Below, in pieces: positions 37,566 to 50,300 of a DNA stretch of 64,000 nucleotides. The translations under genes were made by a program, and so were the position numbers. The first letter of the stretch is position 1; every line of letters begins with the position of its first letter. A model generated the notes under the pieces. The model was not told the DNA's origin. It searched no databases and saw nothing but the letters and a program-made list of their open reading frames with translations. This DNA comes from Macrostomum hystrix (lineage: Eukaryota > Platyhelminthes > Macrostomidae), in assembly GCA_950097015.1 (NCBI GenBank), contig CATNEN010000039.1, positions 9,766,001 to 9,830,000 of the forward strand, given 5' to 3'.

Positions 37566-38055
37566 TCTTTCACCGCATTGTTTTCCGCATGGTTTTCCGC
37601 ATGGTTTTCCGCATGGTTTTTTTTCTGTATTTTTGCATCATGCTGACTTGAATAAAGCACTCATGTGCTGCAATAATCCTTGGTAACATTTTTAGCAAAC
37701 ATATGAAAGAGATTCTAACAACTATATCATACAAGATTATATGATACTAGGTCATATCTTACCAGATCATGCCATATCATACCATAACATGCCATATTAT
37801 ACCATATCATGCCATATAATACAAAATCATGCCATATCATACCATATCATACCAGATCATGTCCTATGCTAACGTATAGACTACTTCATCATACAAGATT
37901 AATACTATACCAGGTCATATCATACCATCCATTAAATTAAATTACAGTTTCACAGTAATTTTTACACCATACAAACAATTTTTAATTTTTACACGGAAAA
38001 AAAACCGTGCGGAAAACCATGCGGAAAACCATGCGGAAAACAATGCGGTGAAAGA
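37566..38055. mobile_element. Inverted-repeat (foldback/MITE-like) element
   Basis: The left arm (about 37566-37630) begins CTTTCACCGCATTGTTTTCC, continues with three CGCATGGTTTTC units and ends in a T-run with CTGT. The right arm (about 37993-38055) is its reverse complement with one or two mismatches, ending GGAAAACAATGCGGTGAAAG. Arms of about 60 bp enclose ~365 bp of AT-rich sequence rich in CATATCATACCATATCATGC-type repeats. No protein is encoded. Confidence 0.75.
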
Positions 38056-39500
38056 CCCACTCATTATACATCCTGCTACTCCTCGATAAACCATGCTACC
38101 CCCTTGATAATTTATACACCTAGATAATTCATGCTTTTTTATTAACAGTTCATTCTTTTCCCTTAACAATTAAGGCTTCCCCCTCAATAATTCATGCTAG
38201 CTCCTCGATATTTAACGCTTTCCCCTCGATAATTCATGCTTTCCCTCGATAATTACTGCTTACCCACCGATATATCATGCTTTTTCATCGATAATTCATG
38301 CTACTAAATCGATAATTTCTGTCCTTCTTTAATAATTCATGCTCCATCGTCGACGATTCATGCTACCCCCTTGATAATTCATGCTTTTCTCTCGCTTTAT
38401 CATGCTTTCCCCTCAATCTATGCGACCACTTTGTCATATCATGCTATCCCTGGACAAATCTTGCTACCCGCTCAATAATTTATGCTACCCACTTAATTTA
38501 TGCTTTTCCCACGATAATTTAGGTTACCCCCGTTGATAATTCATACATTTCCCACGTTAATACATGCTTCCCTACGTTAATACATGCTTCCCTACGTTAA
38601 TACATGCTTCCCTACGTTAATTCATGCTTCCCTACGTTAATACATGCTTCCCCACGTTAATTCATGCTTCCCCACGTTAATTCATGCTTCCCTACGTTAA
38701 TACATGCTTCCCTACGTTAATTCATGCTTCCCTACGTTAATACATGCTTCCCTACGTTAATTCACGTTTCCCTCCGTTAATTCATGTTTTCCCTCCGTTA
38801 ATTCATGTTTCCCTCCGTTAATTCATGTTTCCATCTCGATCATTTATGCCTCACCTTAATTATTTATTCTACCTCTCTATAATTTATATTATCCCTGGAT
38901 AATTTATGCTTCCCCCCATGAAAATGCATGCTTTTCGTCGGATAATTTATGCAAACGTCTTGATTATTCATGCTTCCCCATCGATAATTCATGCTGCCAC
39001 TTCGATAGTTCATACTTCCCCCTCGAAAAGTCATGCTTCCCCGTTGAAAAGTCATGCTTTCCCCTTCAATAATTCATACTTTTCCCTCGTTACTTCATGC
39101 TTCCCTGGATAAGTTATGCTTTCCCTAGATTCTTCATGCTTTTCCATGGATAATTCTTGCTCCCACATCGATTAATAATGCTATTCCCTAGAAATATCAT
39201 GATATCCCCTGGAAATCTCATGCTATACCCCGGAAATCTAATGCTTTTTCCTAGAAATATCATGATATTTCCTGGAAATCTCATGCTATTCCCTGGAAAT
39301 CTCATGCTATTCCCTGGAAATCTCATGCTATTCCCTGGAAATCTCATGCTATTCCCTGGGAATCCCATGCTATTCCCTGGAAATCTCATGCTATTCCCTG
39401 GAAATCTCATACTATTCCCTTGAAATATCATGCCTTCTCCTGGAAATATAATACTCTTCTTTATAACCCTCATGCCGTTCACCTAATACCAGATGCTATC
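38056..39500. repeat. Degenerate 20-21 bp repeat field with two homogenised subarrays
   Basis: The general unit is CCCTCGATAATTCATGCTT. Between 38560 and 38830 it becomes a regular 20-mer, CCTACGTTAATACATGCTTC. Between 39180 and 39440 it becomes a regular 21-mer (CCCTGGAAATCTCATGCTAT plus T). The ATGC(T) core persists in all subfamilies, so these look like stages in the evolution of one satellite. Confidence 0.85.
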
Positions 39501-40351
39501 CAGTAACTTTTGAGCTATATTATTTACTTTCATATCTTCTTCTGTTGAAAATATCGGACAAATAATGTTAGCAGCTATGCGCGAAAAATCTTTCCTTAGT
39601 TTTATACTGAACAACGCTTGCTGAGACACTTAAAAAACTCTATTTTTCTCACTATTTTAATTCTTGTACCCAAAAAGAGCTTAATTAAAAAGTAAATAGA
39701 AAACGGTTACTTATTACTAATTAGGCATAACCCTCGAAACCTTCCCTTATTAACAATTGCTGTTTCCTCGATAACTACGAGTATGCTGCCCTTAAATAAA
39801 CTATGTTACACCCTTCATTAATCATGCTACCACTTGTAAAAATCATGCTACTGCATTGAAAAAATGCTACCGTTATGAAAGATATCACGATATCTCATAT
39901 CTAATTTTGTATATCATAAAATATTTACTCCTAGCTTTGAAGCTAATAACGATTGCCGCAATGCTCGAAACATTTTCCGTAGTTTTGAAAATAAAAAAAC
40001 GCTTAAAGCCACGCATGCTCAGAGATGGTCTTTATCTATTTTTGAATCAAACAATGCTTAAAGCAATGCTCGAAAAAAATGTTAAAATTGAAAATGAACC
40101 ACGCTTGAAGCTGTCTGCTGAACGTTTTTTCTTCCAGTTCTGAATCTGATTATGCTTGCAGCTATGCTAAAAATTCCTTTGTTTTAGCACCGAATAATGC
40201 GAAAAGCTACGTATGCTCGATCGGTCTTCGTCGAATTCATTTTTACAATTGTTGTTATACAGTAAATATTTTTTGAATGAAATGCTACCTTTAATTTCAA
40301 GGGGGTGGAGTTTTTCTAATCTAATAGGGAGATTTCCTGGTGGTGAGTTTC
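39501..40351. other. Second field of the ~65-bp GCTATGCTCGAAA degenerate repeat
   Basis: Motifs such as AGCTATGC, GCTCGAAA, AACGCTTG and TTAGTTTTGAA recur at roughly 60-70 bp spacing, as in 36880-37480. The two fields flank the 20-21 bp satellite field. No gene was seen. Confidence 0.5.
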
Positions 40352-40490
40352 AGTGGTCCCTGAGCTCGAATCGGCAGCCGCTGAGAGAAGGCTTTGGGGG
40401 GCTTGTCGTGCAATTTACGCACATGATGACCAACCAACCCAAGACACAGTGAGAGTGTACCCGGCTTGACGATGAGAAGATTGTGCGTGA
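40352..40490 (+). repeat. SINE family A fragment
   Basis: The fragment starts at the B-box region (GTCCCTGAGCTCGAATC), continues with CAGCCGCTGAGAGAAGGCTT and GGGGCTTGTCGTGCAATTTA, and stops after TGACGATGAGAAG. It matches the first half of the copy at 62848. Confidence 0.8.
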
Positions 40491-41313
40491 ATGTACTATT
40501 GTTTGTTGCGCCTTGTTTGCAAAGTGCGCGCTGATCACAACCGTTGCAACGGCGCCTCGCTGGCTTCCCTAATTGTGCGAGCTAGTTCACAATTAGCCAC
40601 TGGCTCGGGTGTAGTGATTAGCTTGAATGCAAGCTCGACATTCGCGACCAATAGCAGGCATCGGCTAATGAGTGTTTCTAATCGACTGAAAAGAACTTGT
40701 TTTAACCACGCCCTGTGGTCAACTAGATCTACGGATCGGCGAATAGAGACATGAGAGATGACGCAGGTACAATGAGAACATCGATCTTGTTGCAGTCAAA
40801 CAGTCAGTTTTCACGGTTGGACGGGTAGCAACCAACAATTGCTCGCTCCCCATGCATAGGCTTGCAGTTTTTCATTAACAGCCTGATTATTATCAATAAT
40901 CTATCCGATGAAAAAGCTGCTGGCTATTGGACTGGGCTTACCTAATTGCTAAGCAACAAGGCGGACACAATCAGGTCGGATCGTGGGATCTGAACGGGTG
41001 GGAGAAGTGTGGCAGAATGACAGTCACTCGGGATGAGTGGCGCTCAATCGACTCGTCAACCAGCCAATCGGAGAGCGGCTTGTAGAGAGACATGAGTCGA
41101 GAGGGAGGTGGGTGCGAGGGTCGATGTCAGGTGGAGACATGCAGGTAATAGAGAAAAAGCTGAGCAGGGCATTGAGAACTGCTCCAGACTGTTATCTCTG
41201 CTGCTGCCTCTTCCTTCGTGCTCAGAAAGAATCCCTGGAACTTCAGACAGACAGAGCCAGTTGAACTGCTAGACAGTGGCATTAGGACAAACTGAGGCGA
41301 AGCAACAGCATCG
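40491..41313. other. Upstream region of the exchanger gene
   Basis: Unique sequence of moderate GC content, presumably holding the promoter and 5' UTR. No TATA box or other motif could be assigned with confidence. Confidence 0.35.
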
Positions 41314-44300
41314 ATGGTTCGCTTGTTCCGCGCAGCAATTCGTAAGGGCCAATGGAATCGAACCCTGGGCTACACTGGCCTCGTCGGCCGGCCGCATCCG
41401 CTGCTGTCCTCCTGCGTGTCTGTCTGCCTGATTGCAGCAGCTTGTTGGGCCAGCGGCGCGCATCACCGCCTGTGGCCGGGCCAGCCGCCGCTCGATGCAG
41501 CCGCCCTGATCGCTTCCGATCTGGCCGCGCTTCCAGGTGAGCTGCTGCCCTGCATTTTCGCCTCGCAGGTGTCTAACAGGTATCTAATTTGTCTAACAGG
41601 TAAATAATTTGTCTAACAGGCTACTAATTATCTACTGAACATACCTGTTAGACATACTTAGCTATGTCTAACAGGTTGTTGATGTATCTGACAGGTAAGT
41701 ACCCGTGACTAACAGTTCTCTTCTCATCCCCTTCTCCCTCATCTCCCTTCTCCCTCATCTCCCATCACCTCCTGTCTCCCATCAGGTGCTTCTGATGGGA
41801 GGGAAGAATCCAAGATTGGAGGAGATCGAGGGAGGGACATGAAGAGGTGCCCCTACTCTTGTGCTGCACACCTGTGCCAAAAGCTGTCAGGTGACTACCG
41901 TGTGTAGGGAAATTTAAGCCGGTTTTCAAATTGCGTGATGGATATTAATCCCCCGGCTCGGCTGGCAGTGGCAAAATTGAGTTAATTTTTTTTTGCTTTG
42001 AGCAGCAATCTCAGTTTACTGCCCATACCGGCTTCCTTCCTCTTTCACTACCGAGCTCTGCGGCTTCCCTCATCCTCACTGCCTTCCGCATCTGCAGTTG
42101 AACTCAGCCAATGTGGACATCATGTGACAGATTTGCACGCTGAATGCGCGAATCGACATAGGCGTGAGTGACAGGCCATGATAGGTACTCTGAGTAAGTA
42201 GTGATCGATAATCGATAAGAGTGACAGACTGAAGGAAAGAGAGTGACAGACTGAAGGACAGAGAGTGACAGACTGAAGGACAGAGAGTGACAGACTGAAG
42301 GACAGAGAGTGACAGACTGAAGGACAGAGAGTGACAGACTGAAGGAAAGAGAGTGACAGACTGAAGGACAGAGAGTGACAGACTGAAGGACAGAGAGTGA
42401 CAGACTGAAGGACAGAGAGTGACAGACTGAATATAAAATAATTCAATCCGAAAACTCGGGGGAACCCGTACAGCATAAGACACGGATGCATCACACATTG
42501 CCTCGTTTGGAAAACAACAGCACTTAAGGGCTAGACACAATGCAGCACAAGGAAATCTGAATAATTAAAGGGCCGGAGTCTGCAGCAGTCAGAGCCCGGG
42601 CTGGCACTGAAACCTGTGCGGGATTAATTATCCCGTATTCCTACCTGTGCTAAACCCTTGAACCGTCTCTGATTAAACTTGCGCCCAATGAGCCCTCTCT
42701 CCCTTTCTCTTCTCTCCCCCAATTCCAGTCTCGTTTTTACATTCGTGTCTCAAAAATAGTGCTTCAATAAAGACTGGGCATGATTAAGGCTATGGGATTA
42801 CATAGATCATGAATAGATTAGTAGTTGGGATCTCTGGGCTGACATTCGAACTCCCAACCTCCGGATCAAAGTTCGGAGCTTTAACTGCTGGGAAATAGGT
42901 TAATTAAGTTTATCGTCAGCTGGCTAATAGGCCTAATTATCAAGCTAGCTACCATTTGTACTTTTATAAGCTGTTTATAAGTTCGCGTAATCAACAGTCA
43001 AGTCTTGAAGCTGAACTCAATTCGCATCTCAAAAGTTGCTATGCTTTTAACTGTCTTCCATTTGCACCTGCTGCTAGAAAGGCGGCTTTATTTAGAACCG
43101 GAACGATCTGGATTATCCCTCGCGTACCTCCAGCCCAGCAAGGAGATTCCCCTGCAACCACACGTGAAAAATATCCCATTGCCCCGTTTAAAATTCCCCA
43201 TTAGTTGCCAATGACAACAGCCTTGTGCCTGTGGGAAGAATGGGAGGAGGGGGAGAAGCAAACAGGCAAAAACATTGGGGTTGTGGTCCATGGGAGGGGT
43301 GGGTGCGACTGGCTCGCCTTTTTAAACTATTTCCTGTTTAGTTGCATTAAATGTCATTTCCTATATTTGCAATAGCTCTGAAAATATGACATTTCACAAG
43401 TCTTGCTCTTCCTCACCACAGATCAGTTTTTTTCTCACCCTGCCTCATCTATTCCATTTCTCGTCCCACCGCTGTCTCATATCAACAATGTCGCATCTCT
43501 CCCCTCTCTCATCTCTCCACTGTCTCATATTTTCTCTGTCTCATCACTCTACTGTCGCATCTCTCCCCTGTCCCATCTCTCCCCATCTCATCTCTCCCCT
43601 GTCTCATCTCTCCCCTGTCTCATCTCTCCCCTTTCTCATCTCTCCCCATCTCATCTCTCCCCTGTCTCATCTCTCCCCTGTCTCATCTCTCCCCTTTCTC
43701 ATCTCTCCCCTGTCATATCTCTCTCCTATGTCTCTCCCCTATGTCTCATCTCTCCACCGTCTCATCTCTCAACTGTCTCATCTCTCAACTGTCTCATCTC
43801 TCCCCTGTCTCATCTCTCCCCTGTCTCATCTCTCCCCTTTCTCATCTCTCCCCTGTCATATCTCTCTCCTATGTCTCTCCCCTATGTCTCATCTCTCCAC
43901 CGTCTCATCTCTCAACTGTCTCATCTCTCCCCTGTCTCATCTCATGTTTGTCCCACGTCTCTCCATTTAATCCTGCACATAGCCATCTTTCTCATTTGAC
44001 CAGCAAACTATAAAGTTGATCAACCTCGGCGCATAATGAAAATTCAACCCATCTGGCGGCTTAACTAAAGATCCCACCGATTTGCCTAATTCCCACGCAG
44101 TTAATCAACTGGTGGGCGCCAGCAGCCGCCACCTGCTGTCCAGCAGCTCATCTTCTTTCGATCCGAACAAGACCTACTACAATGGCATGTGCCAGAAGGT
44201 GGCTCACACTCCCAAGAATTCATTTTCGCTCGAGTCCTGCGATGTTGAAAAAGGCACTGGCTACGGTGGAGCCTTCATTGCGCTGTACACATTCTTGACC

Positions 44301-47300
44301 ATTGTGACATTCATTGGTGAGTCAGGCGTTGCTGTGCAGCAATTTCTTTGTTGTCTATTGTCTAGCTGGAGAAGCCAGTTTGTCCAAATTTTATAATAAA
44401 GTCTCATAAACAAGTTGATCAGAGTTTCTTATCTATTTTAACAAACTAAGTGTTTCTCCTTGGTTTAGACTCAGTCTCATCCAGACCCCAGAATGAGTAG
44501 TTTCCTGAGCTGCTCAGCTGAGAGCCCATTGTACTCTGCATTGAATTAGAAGGATAGTTGGTCAAGGAGCATTGCACAATGGAATGCCAAAATGCAGAAT
44601 TTCTACAGACTCATTAGACCAAGCAACATCACCATGGCGACCGAGTGGCAACAATAATTCTAGCAGCGCTTCTGGCCCTCTCTAAATAGGACAATGCCCC
44701 CTACTTACTTTATCATTATTTACAAGGAAGGGCATCAGGGCGATTGCAAAATAAAAGCAGTGCCTGCTGCTGCTGCGCAATCATTATTGAGCCTGCCCGC
44801 CCCCACCTCACTCCTTCCTTCCTTCCCTCCTTCCGCCGCACTAAAAGGGCAGAATCCTGAGCGCTAGACCGGATCGGACCGGATCACCAAAGTTGCACGC
44901 TTGTAGGTCGCCCGACTTGGCCAGACAATGCGGAGCTGGGGTGGGCCTGGTAATAATTTTGGGTTGGGGGGATCAGGGCCTCGTCCTCAGCCGCCTGTCG
45001 CCAAGGACAACGCCGCTTTGGGCCAAACATCGTCCGCTCCCAGACTGTAGGACACCGCATTCCCCTGTACACGAGGTCGGTGTCCCCATGATTGTCCCCA
45101 CCTCCTCACTCCCATTCTCCGCTCTGCCCCTCTCGCGCCTGCTTTTCTCCTCTATGAAATTTCATCCCGACAGAAAAGAGCTAAAAGTACCAGCAGCGAA
45201 GAACGCGCGGCCCTTCTATGTTTCGTCCCAGCCAAATGTCACCCACGCACCCCCTGCCACCTCCAGTTCCCGGCCTCCTTATCCCAAAGGTAACAATCAG
45301 GGAACCAATGCTTCCCAACTGCACTCAGGTTGACGCACGCTGAATAATTGCTAAACTTGAGTCCGTACTCAACTGTGAACTATTGTTGACACTGGGAGAG
45401 AAAGATTGATTTTCTAGAAGCCTGCGTCTCGATTGTAGTATTTGATCAACTGGATATTTTATTTAATTCTTTCAAATAGGATTATGTGCCTAGCTACAAA
45501 GACACAGTTTTTCTTCGGGCAGGGCTCGAACTCACGACCTCTCGGTCGGAAAACCGAGGAAAACCAAAAACTGGGCCATCTACAAGCCTTCCTTGTTGAT
45601 TAATCTAGTTGATAACAAGTTACATGTGCATCTGTCACAATGTGCTTCGTTTTCACTTTCCTTACTCAGCTGTGGCCATTGTATGTGACGACTTCTTTGT
45701 GCCCTCGTTGGAGGCGATCTCGGAGAAGCTCAAGCTGTCCGAGGATGTGGCCGGAGCCACCTTCATGGCCGCCGGCTCATCCGCTCCCGAGCTGTTCAGC
45801 TCAATGTCCGCGGTTGCCATGGACTCTGACGCCGGTGTTGGCACCATTGCTGGGTAAGACATGTGGCTTAGTCTAACAGGGGACAACCTTGTCTAACAGG
45901 GGATAACCTTGTCTAACATGGGATAACCTTGTCTAACATGGGATAACCTTGTCTAACAGGGGACAACCTTGTCTAACAGGGGATAACCTTGTCTAACATG
46001 GGATAACCTTGTCTAACATGGGATAACCTTGTCTAACAGGGGACAACCTTGTCCAACAGGGGATAACCTTGTCTAACATGGGATAACCTTGTCTAACAGG
46101 GGACAACCTTGTCTAACAGGGGATAACCTTGTCTAACAGGTGACAACCTTGTCTAACAGGGGATAACCTTGTCTAACATGGGATAAACTTGTCTAACAGG
46201 GGATAACCTTGTCTAACAGGGGACAACCTTGTCTAACATGGGATAACCTTGTCTAACAGGGGATAACCTTGTCTAACAGGGGACAACCTTGTCTAACAGG
46301 GGATAACCTTGTCTAACATGGGATAACCTTGTCTAACAGGGGACAACCTTGTCTAACAGGGGATAACCTTGTCTAACAGGGGACAACCTTGTCCAACAGG
46401 GGATAACCTTGTCTAACAGGGGACAACCTTGTCTAACAGGGGATAACCTTGTCTAACATGGGATAACCTTGTCTAACAGGGGATAACCTTGTCTAACAGG
46501 GGATAACCTTGTCTAACAGGGGATAACCTTGTCTAACAGGGGATAACCTTGTCTAACATGGGATAACCTTGTCTAACAGGGGATAACCTTGTCTAACATG
46601 GGATAACCTTGTCTAACACGGGATAAACTTGTCTAACATGGGATAAACTTGTCTAACAGGGGATAACCTTGTCTAACAGGGGACAACCTTGTCTAACAGG
46701 GGATAACCTTGTCTAGCAGGGGATAACCTTGTCTCTTTTTTAAAGGGTATAGAAATATAAAATTATATGATTATGTAAATGATTATTTCACTGCCGTCTG
46801 TGACTTTGGAATTAAGCTTACTTCTCGTCAATTATTCCTAATTTCAGGTCCGCCGTGTTCAACATTCTAATCATTGTGTCATTCAGCGCCGCCTTCGCTG
46901 GAAAGGTGAGCGAACGTGGCAAGGTACTCGTAAGAATTAAGAATGCGATAATGTCAGTAACCAATGACGCCAATGCTACTATTCAAGGTGCTCCATCTGG
47001 ATTGGCGCCCGTTGGCACGCGACTCTGTGTGGTACCTGATATCCGTGATCTACTTCATCATCATGGTGATGGACAGTCTCACACAAATCTGGGAGTCCAT
47101 TGTGCTGCTAGTTCTTTACGCACTGTACATTGTCACCATGGTGTTCAACAAGCGACTCATGATCAAACTGGCTGAGCTGGAAGCCATGCTGTGCGGAAAG
47201 TGAGTAGAGATACGATGAGTAGATATATGACTGGATCACCTGTGACTCACAGATGTGACTGGATCACCTGTGACTCACAGATGTGACTGGATCACCTGTG

Positions 47301-50300
47301 ACTCACTGATGTGACTGGATCACTTGTGACTCACTGATGTGACTGGGTTCTGTGACTCACTGATGTGACTGGATCACCTGTGACTCACTGATGTGACTGG
47401 ATCACTTGTGACTCACTGATGTGACTGGATCACTTGTGACTCACTGATGTGACTGGATCACCTGTGACTCACAGATGTGACTGGATCACCTGTGACTCAC
47501 TGATGTGACTGGATCACCTGTGACTCACTGATGTGACTGGATCACCTGTGACTCACTGATGTGACTGGATCACCTGTGACTCACTGATGTGACTGGATCA
47601 CCTGTGACTCACTGATGTGACTGGATCACCTGTGACTCACTGATGTGACTGGATCACCTGTGACTCACTGATGTGACTGGATCACCTGTGACTCACTGAT
47701 GTGACTGGATCACCTGTGACTCACAGATGTGACTGGATCACCTGTGACTCACTGATGTGACTGGATCACTTGTGACTCACTGATGTGACTGGGTTCTGTG
47801 ACTCACTGATGTGACTGGATCACCTGTGACTCACTGATGTGACTGGATCACTTGTGACTCACTGATGTGACTGGATCACTTGTGACTCACTGATGTGACT
47901 GGATCACCTGTGACTCACTGATGTGACTGGATCACCTGTGACTCACTGATGTGACTGGATCACCTGTGACTCACTGATGTGACTGGATCACCTGTGACTC
48001 ACTGATGGGACTGGATCACCTGTGACTCACAGATGTGACTGGATCACCTGTGACTCACAGATGTGACTGGATCACCTGTGACTCACTGATGTGACTGGAT
48101 CACCTGTGACTCACAGATGTGACTGGATCACCTGTGACTCTGGTGGCTTGTCTTTATCCCGCTCAGGACCAAGGTGGAGCCAGTGGACACGGAGTCTCAG
48201 ATGCAGCCGGTTGCCTCAGCCCAACCGCCGCTAACGCCGGCACCGCCGCCTGAGGGAGCTCGCGAGGTGAGTTGCTGAAATTTTTAGTACAGAACTATAT
48301 CGATTTTTGATTTTCATTGAAGTGTGTGTAGAATTATAAATAACCAACTCATTCTCCCGAATAATGATATTTGCACAGCAACAAAGTCGATACCAGACGG
48401 TATGCTCTATGCACCTTTCTTTTTAGGTCCAATGCTAAATTTTACTTTAAAATTTTGAAAAGGCCTTTATTTAAGTTAATAAATTGTTGCTTCACATTGT
48501 GATCACGTAATTATTATTCAAACATAAACACAAAATTATATTTAAATTGACATATGTACATTTTTTGCGAATCATGGTTCGTAAAACGTATGTGAAAACA
48601 TTTTTCGATTTTATCGTTTAAGAATTATAGCTTTTAGTTTCCTGATTGGCTGCTGTCACATTCTCTCCGTGTCCTCAGTCTCCTGATTGGCTGCTGTCGC
48701 ATTCTCTCCGTGTCCTCAGTCTCCTGATTGGCTGCTGTCGCATTCTCTCCGTGTCCCCAGTCTCCTGATTGGCTGCTGTCACATTCTCTCCGTGTCCTCA
48801 GTCTCCTGATTGGCTGCTGTCGCATTCTCTCCGTGTCCTCAGTCTCCTGATTGGCTGCTGTCGCATTCTCTCCGTGTCCCCAGTCTCCTGATTGGCTGCT
48901 GTCGCATTCTCTCCGTGTCCTCAGTCTCCTGATTGGCTGCTGTCGCATTCTCTCCGTGTCCTCAGTCTCCTGATTGGCTGCTGTCGCATTCTCTCCGTGT
49001 CCTCAGTCTCCTGATTGGCTGCTGTCGCATTCTCTCCGTGTCCTCAGTCTCCTGATTGGCTGCTGTCACCCGGTCTTGTGCAATGCCGTCAAAACCCGCC
49101 ACCCTCAGCTCGCCTCCGTGTCCAACTCGAGCCTTCGCAGCAGTCAACGCGAGCCGCGGGTCTTCAAGCACGACAGGCGCAACTCCCTCCTGCTCAGCGG
49201 CTCGCGGCAGAGCCTTCGCGGTGGCGGCACCGGCTCGCGGCAAAGCCTTCGCGGCGACTCGAGCAGGCGGAAGAGCCTAGCGGTGAGTCGCTCTCAGACG
49301 ATCTCTGGGCCGATAGCAGTCCCCGGCGCAACTTATAAATAATCTGTGCCTCAAACTCGCCTTCACAGACCGAATCCTCACCTCATCCGCCGCCGGCGCC
49401 GCCGTCCTACGCCGTGGCCGTCGACAATGAGGGCGTCACCCAGGTTGGCGGCCTGCCAGACAGCGGGGTGCCCAGCACCTGCCACAACAGCGCGGCGACG
49501 CTGAGCGAGTCGGAGCTGCGCAATCTGCACGCCGACTCGGCCGCTAGCGGCAGCAGGTCTCTTTGAGGGATCGAGTTTGCACTTTTAAGGAATCGGTCCA
49601 GTCTTTGATGCTTTAAACTAGGGGTTGGCAACCTCCGGCCCGCTGGCCAGATGCGGCCCTCGAAGCTCCCAAATCCGGCCCTTAGCTCCTCCTAACACCC
49701 TCTACAGTACATCTCATCTCTCCTCAGTCTCATATCTCCCCTGTCTCATCTCTCCCCTGTCTCATCTCTCCCCTGTCTCATCTCTCCCCTGTCTCATCTC
49801 TCCCCTGTCTCATCTCTCCCCTATCTCATCTCTCCCCTGTCTCATCTCTCCCCTGTCTCATCTCTCCCCTTTTTCATCTCTCCCCTGTCTCATCTCTCTT
49901 GCGTCTTATCTCCCCCGTCTCATCTCTCACCTGTCTGATCTCTCCTGTGTCTCATCTCTCCCCTTTTTCATCTCTCCCCTGTCTCATCTCTCCCCTTTTT
50001 CATATCTCCCCTGTCTCATCTCTCCCCTTTTTCATCCCTCCCCTGTCTCATCTCTCCCCTTTTTCATCTCTCCCCTGTCTCATCTCTCCCCTTTTTCATC
50101 TCTCCCCTGTCTCATCTCTCTTGCGTCTTATCTCCCCCGTCTCATCTCTCACCTGTCTGATCTCTCCTGTGTCTCATCTCTCCCCTTTCTTCATGCGGCC
50201 CGCCGTCGTCTTTAAGATTCTCTCTTAAATAAGAATAAAAAATTTCATTTTTTATGTGATTACTTCGTATTTGAGATTGGCCTTCGCTTGTAGATTTCTA

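Noticed and set aside
41340-41375. A SINE fragment inside exchanger exon 1 (GGAATCGAACCCTGGGCTAC resembles an inverted B box)
   Set aside because: Only about 11 bases match the B-box consensus and no flanking SINE body is visible; chance similarity is likely.
44893-45333. 146-codon forward frame in exchanger intron 2
   Set aside because: Low-complexity, proline-rich, no domain, no suitable splice sites; treated as intronic.
49015-49342. Independent small proteins on the plus strand around exchanger exons 7 and 8
   Set aside because: The [18 protein letters not shown] segment belongs to exchanger exon 7; the rest is intron or repeat read-through.
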